Shown here: positions 58,406-64,000 of the stretch, piece after piece
Layout of the letters: the number at the start of each line of letters is the position of its first letter
Numbering within the stretch: position 1 is the stretch's first letter
Assembly (NCBI RefSeq): GCF_030412965.1
Contig: NZ_JAUHJQ010000011.1
Span: 1 to 64,000, forward strand
DNA from: Nocardioides oceani
GTDB taxonomy: Bacteria; Actinomycetota; Actinomycetes; Propionibacteriales; Nocardioidaceae
DNA length: 64,000 nt
Direction of reading: 5' to 3'
Made by a program: the position numbers and the translations under genes
Notes under the pieces: generated by a model
Told to the model about the DNA's origin: nothing
Seen by the model: only the letters and a program-made list of their open reading frames with translations
The model's database searches: none

Positions 58406-59079
58406 CAAGACAGTTCGACGCCGAACAGGGCCAACATGGCGAGGGCATCACTGACATCATCGAGGCTGCTGGCGGCAGTTCCCTCGAAGCTCGGGACGGG
58501 ACGCTGATCGGCTTCCTCCTGGGTGGTGGCCGGGCCGTTCTTCTCGATATCCTCGATCAGCCAGTCCATCTCCTTAATCTCTTTGCGCTGGGCCTTGATG
58601 ATCTCGTCGGCGAGTTCTCGAACGCGAACGTCATCGATGTCGGCCCGCTCGCTGGTCAAGATGGCGATCGAGTGGTGCGGGATCATGCCCTTCATGTACG
58701 CCTGGTCGTCGACCAACGCCTGGGAACGCGAGAGGTACAGCCCACCTGCACCGAGCAGCAGCGCCACCGCCACGAGCACGAGGTTGTAGGCGCGGTTCTT
58801 GTACATCATGCTGCGCATGAACGCGAACATCACCAGCGCCATGGCGCCGCCCATCAACAGCGCCATGTAGAAGCGCTCCTCGCTCCACCGCACGTGGTCA
58901 AAGGCGAAGACGTTGGAGTACATCAAGACGAACATCACCACCGTGGAGGTGGCGATCATCAGCCCGAAGCGTACGTACATCCGCCGCTCATGGGCCTTGT
59001 CCCCCTTCTGCTGCTCGGGCTTCTCCCGGTCACTGGGCTCGCTGGCACCGGACGGCTTCTGCGTATGAGGCGATGACAT
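58405..59079 (-). CDS. Membrane-anchored DUF305 protein
   Basis: 224 residues from ATG 59079. Three predicted membrane helices (about 38-57, 70-90 and 98-114) precede a C-terminal DUF305 domain with MKGMIPHHSIAILTSERADI and IKAQRKEIKEMDWLIEDIEK. It differs from the lipoprotein at 54605 by membrane anchoring and by lacking the Met-rich insert. It is leftward, upstream of copA, but the CsoR operator between them suggests copA can be transcribed independently. A copper-related role outside the membrane is likely from context. Confidence 0.88.
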   Translation of the reverse strand: MSSPHTQKPSGASEPSDREKPEQQKGDKAHERRMYVRFGLMIATSTVVMFVLMYSNVFAFDHVRWSEERFYMALLMGGAMALVMFAFMRSMMYKNRAYNLVLVAVALLLGAGGLYLSRSQALVDDQAYMKGMIPHHSIAILTSERADIDDVRVRELADEIIKAQRKEIKEMDWLIEDIEKNGPATTQEEADQRPVPSFEGTAASSLDDVSDALAMLALFGVELS

Positions 59080-59137
59080 GGGGATTGCCCTTTCCGATGG
59101 GGGTCAGTTGCGGTAGTTGATGTCGCTCAGCTCGGCG

Positions 59138-59575
59138 TCAGACGTCGTCGTCCTCGATCGGAGCGCGAGACATCTCGATGAGCTGACGTAGACAGTGCTG
59201 ACGAAGTGGCTCGGGAAAGCCCTCTGCGAGCCGGTAGTACACGATCCGGCCCTCCTTGCGTCGTCTCACCAGCCCGGCGGTACGCAGCACCCGAAGTCCG
59301 TAGGAGACTGCGTCCTCGCTCACCGACAACGCAATGGCGAGGTCGCCCACACAAAGCTCCTCGACCACGTCAAGCGCGTACAACAGTCGTGCCCGGGTGG
59401 GATCGGCCATCAGCGAGAGCACGCTGGTGAGCCGGTCTCCCTCCTCTGCCGACGGCAGGCGCTCGCGGGCCAAGGCAACCCGTCTCGGATCGACCGGGTG
59501 CTGGTGCCGGTCGCCGCCACCAGTGTTCTGGTCGGGCGCGTCTACGCGAGCGCGGACCGGATGGTCGTCAGTCAC
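59138..59575 (-). CDS. ArsR/SmtB-family metal-responsive regulator
   Basis: 145 residues if GTG 59575 is the start (no clear ribosome site, so the true start may be later). The winged-helix core is clear: LTSVLSLMADPTRARLLYAL, VEELCVGDLAIALSVSEDAV, LRVLRTAGLVRRRKEGRIVY. The cysteine in ELCVGDLA matches the alpha-3 metal-site cysteine of CadC/CmtR-like repressors. A His-rich leader (DRHQHPVDPRR) precedes it, and a C-terminal Cys is in QHCLRQL. It is divergent from the Csp-type copper-storage gene and upstream of the DUF305 gene. Cd/Zn-type sensing is usual for this branch. Confidence 0.85.
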   Translation of the reverse strand: MTDDHPVRARVDAPDQNTGGGDRHQHPVDPRRVALARERLPSAEEGDRLTSVLSLMADPTRARLLYALDVVEELCVGDLAIALSVSEDAVSYGLRVLRTAGLVRRRKEGRIVYYRLAEGFPEPLRQHCLRQLIEMSRAPIEDDDV

Positions 59576-59706
59576 CCCGCGGAAGTACCCGATATCCGTG
59601 CGGCTATGCGGATGATGCTCGTCCGGTTGGGTACAGACGTCAGGAGAGCGGCGGATCAAGAGCACCATGCCGGGATGACCCCGCCGCCGTAACCAGAGGA
59701 GGAACC
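59576..59706. promoter_or_regulatory. Divergent promoter, ArsR-type gene / Csp-like gene
   Basis: A 131-bp gap. ATCCG-(10)-CGGAT at about 59592-59611 is a possible ArsR operator. AGAGGAGGAACC gives the Csp-like GTG 59707 an excellent ribosome site. Confidence 0.4.
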
Positions 59707-60111
59707 GTGGCTCACACCAAGATGCTGGAGGCTTACCCGAAGGACTTGGGCAACATCGACAAGGAAAAGCTGGCCGAGTGCATCGCGGCCTGTTTCGAGT
59801 GCGCACAGATTTGTACCGCGTGTGCCGACGCGTGTCTGTCGGAGGACATGGTCGCCGAATTGACCAAGTGCATTCGTACTGATCTCGACTGCGCCGACAT
59901 CTGCGTCGCCACCGGGAACGCGTTGTCACGCCACACCGGGTACGACGCGAATGTGGCCCGAGCGTTCCTGGAAGCCTGCGCGACCGCCTGCAAGGCATGC
60001 GGCGACGAGTGCGAAAGCCATGCCGACATGCACGAGCACTGCCGTATCTGCGCCGAAGCCTGCCGACGCTGCGAACAAGCCTGCCGCGACCTCCTCGCCA
60101 ATCTGGCGTAG
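59707..60111 (+). CDS. Csp-type four-helix-bundle copper-storage protein
   Basis: 134 residues with 18 cysteines arranged along four helices in CxxxC and CxxC steps (CIAACFECAQICTACADAC; CKACGDECESHADMHEHCRI). This is the pattern of Csp proteins, whose tetrameric bundle is filled with Cu(I) ions. No signal peptide is present, so it is the cytosolic Csp3-like form. GTG start at 59707. It is divergent from the ArsR-type regulator and close to copA and DUF305 genes, fitting copper buffering before export. It is followed by a terminator-like hairpin 150 bases downstream. Confidence 0.9.
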   Translation: MAHTKMLEAYPKDLGNIDKEKLAECIAACFECAQICTACADACLSEDMVAELTKCIRTDLDCADICVATGNALSRHTGYDANVARAFLEACATACKACGDECESHADMHEHCRICAEACRRCEQACRDLLANLA

Positions 60112-60629
60112 AGGTCGGTCCGGTGACCCTCGTGGCCATAGCTCCACGGCCGGGTGCGTTCGTTCCAAGCCGGCACAAGGGGTCGACCCGTAGGTCAGCG
60201 TGGGTCAGGCAGTCCAAACTACGACATACAGCACTGTCTCACCGAGAACCGGAATCATGATCGACGACGCGGGCCCCGGCTGACCGGGCCCGCGTCGCGG
60301 CCTCCGCCGCACACTTGGCCGGTCACTGTGCAGTGCAAGCGCGCCCAACATGCTCGCGGTCGCGGCGCGGCATCTGGGTTCCGCTCTACGACGTACTCGC
60401 GGGGACGCCTGCCCTCGGAGGTGTGAGGGCCCCATCACCGCATAGGGAACCGCCAACGGTGAACCCGCGGGGCCGGCCCGATCGCCGCTACTCCTTCTCG
60501 GTGGCGGCTCCAGATCTGGCACACGAAATGCCACGTCCCCGGCTTCTCCGAACCTGAGTGTCCGCACACACTCGAGGACGTTGCGTATGCTCAGGTTCGT
60601 CGCAGAACCGTCAAAATTCGCGCGAACTT
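60112..60629. other. Right end region of the insert, noncoding
   Basis: No gene is supported. A perfect 12-bp hairpin, CGACGCGGGCCC (60265-60276) with GGGCCCGCGTCG (60286-60297), probably terminates the Csp-like transcript. CGAACCTGAG (60549-60558) and CTCAGGTTCG (60590-60599) form a perfect 10-bp inverted repeat with a 31-base spacer; the second arm matches 47155-47164 at the left end of the insert. The VirB4-like gene ends at 60630. Confidence 0.55.
60265..60297 (+). terminator. Perfect 12-bp hairpin downstream of Csp-like gene
   Basis: Stem 60265-60276 / 60286-60297 with a 9-base loop; GC-rich and without a U-tract, about 150 bases past the stop. Confidence 0.7.
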
Positions 60630-62168
60630 CTAAAGAGCGGCCTCGATGGCCTCGTTGGTGTAGTAGAGCTTCTTCTCCAGCGGGTGGAGCACCGTCTGGA
60701 CCTTGTAGGTGGCATCACCGATGCACCACAGCGCGCGGCCCTTGTCCTGCATCGCCCACCCGGAGACGAGGTCCTGGGCGATCGGGCCGAGCCCGAGCAT
60801 CGAGTCGAGCTCGCGGGCGACACGGGGCTTCTGGGCGCCGAGGATCTTGATGTCGGCCAGCTCGAGGAGGTCCTTGGCGATCATCGCGGCCTGGGAGTCG
60901 GCGTCGCCGACGGAGAGCAGGTCGGAGGGCTTGTGGAGGTTGCAGAACTGGATGTCGCCGCCCTTGCCGGCCATACCGCGGGAGAGCCGCAGGTCGGCGT
61001 CGAAGCTCGCCACCGCGGCGGTGCCGAGACGCATCTGCTTCCAGACCTCGTCGCGCACGACGATGCGCAGGTCGCCCGGCTCGGCGATCTCCCGCAGGCC
61101 GCGGCCCCAGGAGTTCATGCACAGCAGCGCGATGCCCACGGCCTCGTCGCCCAGGCCGTCGAGCCGGGAGAGGCTGAACGACTGGATCGGGGCGCGCCAG
61201 TCGACCTCGATGTTGGTGAAGTCGTCGAAGAGGCCGGCCAGGGTGCCGGTGACCAGCTCGCCGAGCGCGTTGCGCAGCAGCCGGGTCTCGTCGAGGAACA
61301 CGCGGGGGTTCGCGTACTCGCAGGCCCGGACGAGCTCCTCGGTGGGGTTGCGGAGCAGGTCCCACAGCCGCGGGATGGTCGTCTCCTGCAGCACCGTGTT
61401 GCCGGCGGCGTACCCGGTGAGGATCGCCAGTGCGTTGCGGACGACGTCGGACTCGTCGGGGCCGAAGGGCACCCGCCGCTCGTCGTCGATCTTCATGGAG
61501 CCGACCAGGCCGCGGACCAGGACCAGCCACCGCTTGAAGATGATGGTGGCGCGGCGCTGCGCCTCCTCAGCCGAGAGCTTCTCCCACGCGTCGCCGAGCG
61601 GCCCCATGGACAGCGGGTTGACCCGGGCCCAGAAGCCGGGGGCGATGACGAAGGGCTCGACACCGAGCGCGCGGCACAGCGACTCGTACTCGTCCTTGAC
61701 GTCGCCGGTGACGAGGGTGCGGTAGCCGAACGGCATCATCCGGGTACAGAACGCCTTGGTGGTGCCGGACTTGCCGCTTCCCGGCTTGGCGAACTGGAAG
61801 ATGTTGGGGTTGGTCGCCGGCACGTCGTCGCGCAGCACCCACCCGAATGGGTCGCAGTAGAACGAGCCGCCGGAGAGCTGGTCGACGCCCATCTGCGCCC
61901 CGGTCGGGGGCAGGGCCGGCGCGGACACGAACGGCCAGAACACCGGCGCCTGGTCGCTGGTCATCCGCCAGGCCTGCGCCGGGGCGGAGGCGGGCGCCCA
62001 GCCGCGCCCGCGGCGCGCGGCCCCGCGGCGCGGGGCGTACTTGAAGATCCGGGGCTCCTTGGCCTCCGGCGCGAGCGTGGGGATCGTGGGCAGGTCGTGG
62101 CCGAAGTCCGACAGCAGGGCGGCCATGTCGCGGCCGCTGCCACGGTTCCGGCGGGTGGTGGTGGGCAT
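60630..62168 (-). CDS. VirB4/TraC-like conjugation ATPase
   Basis: 512 residues from ATG 62168, which overlaps the SCO6880 stop (TGATG). It has the features of a conjugation channel ATPase: SGGSFYCDPFGWVLRDDV, Walker A FAKPGSGKSGTTKAF (about 130), the DVKDEYESLCRALGVEP block after it, VVRDEVWKQMRLG as Walker B region, and late motifs KGGDIQFCNLHKPSDLLSVG and GAQKPRVARELDSML. It is shorter than full VirB4 (700-800), matching the C-terminal ATPase half. It powers pilus or channel assembly at the membrane. It is downstream of SCO6880 and formerly directly upstream of the secreted wall-hydrolase gene at 47112. Confidence 0.88.
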   Translation of the reverse strand: MPTTTRRNRGSGRDMAALLSDFGHDLPTIPTLAPEAKEPRIFKYAPRRGAARRGRGWAPASAPAQAWRMTSDQAPVFWPFVSAPALPPTGAQMGVDQLSGGSFYCDPFGWVLRDDVPATNPNIFQFAKPGSGKSGTTKAFCTRMMPFGYRTLVTGDVKDEYESLCRALGVEPFVIAPGFWARVNPLSMGPLGDAWEKLSAEEAQRRATIIFKRWLVLVRGLVGSMKIDDERRVPFGPDESDVVRNALAILTGYAAGNTVLQETTIPRLWDLLRNPTEELVRACEYANPRVFLDETRLLRNALGELVTGTLAGLFDDFTNIEVDWRAPIQSFSLSRLDGLGDEAVGIALLCMNSWGRGLREIAEPGDLRIVVRDEVWKQMRLGTAAVASFDADLRLSRGMAGKGGDIQFCNLHKPSDLLSVGDADSQAAMIAKDLLELADIKILGAQKPRVARELDSMLGLGPIAQDLVSGWAMQDKGRALWCIGDATYKVQTVLHPLEKKLYYTNEAIEAAL

Positions 62169-63673
62169 CAGGCGTCTCCGCTCCGGGTCAGGCTCATCCC
62201 GACGGGGATGGTCGAGGCGGCGAAGCCGACGTCCTGGGCGAGGTCGAGTCGCAGCGGCGCGAACCCGGCGCGACGGATCGAGGCGTCCAGGCGGCGGCCG
62301 AACTCGGTGATTCGCAGCGTCTTGGGAACCGTGACGGTGCAGACCGCGTAAGGCCGGACCAGCGCGTTGCCGCGGGCAAGCTTGGCGTCCAGGCCGCGGG
62401 CCTTGTGGGCCTCGTCCCGCTGCTTGGCACGGGTCTTGCGGCCGAGCTTCTCGTTCATGCCCTCGGCCAGGTCCGCGGCCCACTCGGCGTTGCCGGACTG
62501 CCGGTCGGCCTTGGACTGGGACACGATCGGGAAGGCGACGACGAACGAGCGCCGCTCCCCCGACTCGCTGGGGGTGAGGATCGGCGCGAGTGCGCCCATC
62601 GCGACGCCGCGGGTCGGGAGCTTGATGGTGGCGCTGATCGAGTTCCACGCGTCGTGGCTGTAGTGCCGCACTGTCGCGTCGGCGCCCGAGGGGCCAGCCA
62701 GCGCCCAGGGCACGTCGGCGTTCACGTTCGGGTCCTTCTCCCGCATGGCGAGGGCCTCGACGATGCTGGCGCGGTCGCCGGGGGCGAACCCGGTCCGGGA
62801 CGCCAGGGCGAGTTCCGGTGAGGTGAGCCAGCGGACCGACGTCATGCCCATCGGGCCGCGGAGCTGGGCCTCGATCTCGGCCATGAGCAGGTAGAGCTCG
62901 CGGCATCGGCCCTCGAACCCGCCACCGGACTCCTTGGCCGACCGGGCGATCCGGGTCTCCGGGACGACGATCGTGACAAACTGCTCGGTGCGCACCGACG
63001 CCTGAGTGAGGCCCACCGCCAGGTCGCTGTTGACGACCTCGGACAGCTCCGGCGCGTTGCCGCGGCGGTGCTTGGTGACCCACAGCTCGCGCTCGGCACC
63101 GTCCTCGGGGACGGTGCGGACCATGAACAGGATCTCGTCGATCTTCTCGGTGCAGCCGGCGACATCAAGCAGCCCGGCCAGCGCCTCGCCGTAACGGCTG
63201 CGCTCCTCGGTGTCCAACATGGCGATGCCGGGGTGGACGACCGCGGCGGTGACCGCCCAGGTCTTCGTGGCGTCATCGTGGATCACACCGACGCGCTGCA
63301 GCTGCGAGCCGTGCGGCGGGCCGTCGTGGATCTTGATGCCCTGCAGCACCCCGGGCAGGTCGGGGGTGCCGAGGTCCTCAGCGCGACCCTGGGCCGCCTT
63401 GGCGCGGAAGGAGGTCCAGCCGAGCAGCCCGCCGACGGCGTACATGCTCGAGGCGAACACCCAGCCGGTGGCCGAGCGGCCCCGGACCGGGATCACGGTG
63501 ATGCCCAGCAGGAACAGCCAAACCAGCGCGAACAGGAACGCGGAAAACCACGCTCCGCGGCTGATCGCCCAGAACGCCGGCAGGCTGGCCAGCGCCAGGA
63601 ACATCAGCTGGCCTCCGGAGAGGCCGAAGAACCAGCCGATGCGGTCGCGCTGGTAGTCGGCGTAGATGCTCAT
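62168..63673 (-). CDS. SCO6880-family conjugation protein
   Basis: 501 residues, starting at ATG 63673 (AAGGAAG). Two N-terminal membrane helices (about 22-40 and 45-62; FLALASLPAFWAISRGAWFS) are followed by a large soluble domain with blocks such as LPGVLQGIKIHDGPPHGSQL, GIAMLDTEERSRYGEALAGL and LTSPELALASRTGFAPGD. It belongs to the SCO6880 family found next to VirB4-like ATPases in actinobacterial transfer regions; I read it as the inner-membrane partner (a PrgI/VirB3-like anchor plus VirB4 N-terminal-like part) that complements the short ATPase. Confidence 0.85.
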   Translation of the reverse strand: MSIYADYQRDRIGWFFGLSGGQLMFLALASLPAFWAISRGAWFSAFLFALVWLFLLGITVIPVRGRSATGWVFASSMYAVGGLLGWTSFRAKAAQGRAEDLGTPDLPGVLQGIKIHDGPPHGSQLQRVGVIHDDATKTWAVTAAVVHPGIAMLDTEERSRYGEALAGLLDVAGCTEKIDEILFMVRTVPEDGAERELWVTKHRRGNAPELSEVVNSDLAVGLTQASVRTEQFVTIVVPETRIARSAKESGGGFEGRCRELYLLMAEIEAQLRGPMGMTSVRWLTSPELALASRTGFAPGDRASIVEALAMREKDPNVNADVPWALAGPSGADATVRHYSHDAWNSISATIKLPTRGVAMGALAPILTPSESGERRSFVVAFPIVSQSKADRQSGNAEWAADLAEGMNEKLGRKTRAKQRDEAHKARGLDAKLARGNALVRPYAVCTVTVPKTLRITEFGRRLDASIRRAGFAPLRLDLAQDVGFAASTIPVGMSLTRSGDA

Positions 63674-63738
63674 CGTCGGCTTCCTTCCGGGTCAGTAGAG
63701 GTCGATCGGGGTTGGGGGCAGGTGGTGGGGCGCATCGG

Positions 63739-64000
63739 CTACACCGCCACCGGTGGGAACCCGCCGGCGGCCGCACCAGCCCCGCCGGCACCTCCGGCTG
63801 CTCCCCCGCCACCGGCGGCGGGAGTCTTGGGCGTAGCTGCGGCTCCTCCGGAACCGCTCTGGCCGCCACCCGAGCCGCCGCCCGGTGCGCCACCGGTGGG
63901 CAGCGTCGGTGGAGTCGGCGGTGCCGGCGGCATGGGCGGGTTCGGCGGCGGGTCGTCGTCGCCGTTGTTCTGGGAGCCGGGGTGCGTGCCGCTGCTCTGG
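63739..64000 (-). CDS. C-terminal end of TrbL/VirB6-like membrane protein (partial)
   Basis: Only the last 87 residues are in the window. They are low complexity, rich in Pro, Gly and Ala (NPPMPPAPPTPPTLPTGG; GGSGGGQSGSGGAAATPKTP), and end FPPVAV with a stop at 63739. Such tails are usual for TrbL/VirB6-type channel proteins, and the position directly upstream of SCO6880 fits. No membrane part is visible, so the family call rests on context. Confidence 0.55.
   Translation of the reverse strand, partial: QSSGTHPGSQNNGDDDPPPNPPMPPAPPTPPTLPTGGAPGGGSGGGQSGSGGAAATPKTPAAGGGGAAGGAGGAGAAAGGFPPVAV

Larger units (their letters stand above)
47155..60599. mobile_element. Putative 13.4-kb insertion splitting the transfer operon
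   Basis: The leftward transfer operon is interrupted between the VirB4-like gene (stop 60630) and the large secreted protein (start 47112). The ten bases CTCAGGTTCG occur in the same orientation at 47155-47164 and 60590-60599. Removing one copy and everything between would leave a normal intergenic gap of roughly 95 bases. A third, inverted copy lies at 60549-60558. Inside are a tyrosine-recombinase trio close to the left end and mer-like and copper cargo. The exact ends are a hypothesis. Confidence 0.6.

Overview
The window is high-GC DNA from an actinomycete (Actinomycetota). The evidence is the strongly GC-biased third codon positions, the many GTG starts with 4-base overlaps, and families typical of actinobacterial conjugative elements (DUF4192, SCO6880, a relaxase with a TOPRIM domain, MmpL transporters). 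The genus cannot be read from the sequence. No rRNA, tRNA or CRISPR was seen. The content is that of a mosaic integrative/conjugative element or large conjugative plasmid loaded with metal, sulfur-stress and defence cargo.

Layout. 1-6.8 kb: an MmpL gene broken by an IS3-family end, an IS481-family copy (exact 6-bp target duplication) and a frameshift; then a divergent metal-efflux operon (CmtR-like sensor, P1B ATPase, LspA-like peptidase, CDF-like exporter). 7.1-22.4 kb: element housekeeping, with a leftward operon (SSB, DUF4192, 51-aa protein, DprA), a ParB-like protein, DUF932, small unknowns, an HNH-like protein and a giant relaxase-helicase-primase. 22.6-31.2 kb: a defence block (type I restriction-modification, Abi/HEPN protein, RHH-YfbU protein with a 31-bp palindromic operator). 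31.3-34.1 kb: an ArsR-rhodanese, membrane protein, DsbA-like, CcdA-like operon. 34.2-40.5 kb: a CstR-like repressor controlling a divergent persulfide-detoxification set (DUF302; rhodanese, metallo-beta-lactamase-rhodanese, TauE), then an MmpL and two small proteins, ending in an anomalous G/C homopolymer block. 41.2-47.1 and 60.6-64 kb: one leftward type IV secretion operon (TrbL-like end, SCO6880, VirB4-like ATPase, then a secreted nuclease/wall-hydrolase, membrane protein, coupling ATPase, unknown). It is split by a 13.4-kb insert at 47.2-60.6 kb that carries a tyrosine-recombinase trio, a MerR-controlled mer-like operon and a copper block (CopA, two DUF305 proteins, DUF6153, lipoprotein, ArsR, Csp-type copper-storage protein).

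How it fits together. A 36-bp sequence (TGATCGC, spacer, TAGGTGAC) recurs with exact spacing upstream of four element operons: SSB/DprA, the 16165 leftward pair, the relaxase, and the coupling-ATPase group. It looks like a shared switch for transfer functions. Metal and sulfur genes sit beside their own sensors and recognisable operators (CsoR/CstR-type G/C palindromes, MerR dyad, ArsR dyads).

Caution. At least six genes carry apparent single-base frameshifts, five of them explained by one missing base in a short homopolymer. Sequencing error is at least as likely as true gene decay, so 'pseudogene' labels below are provisional.
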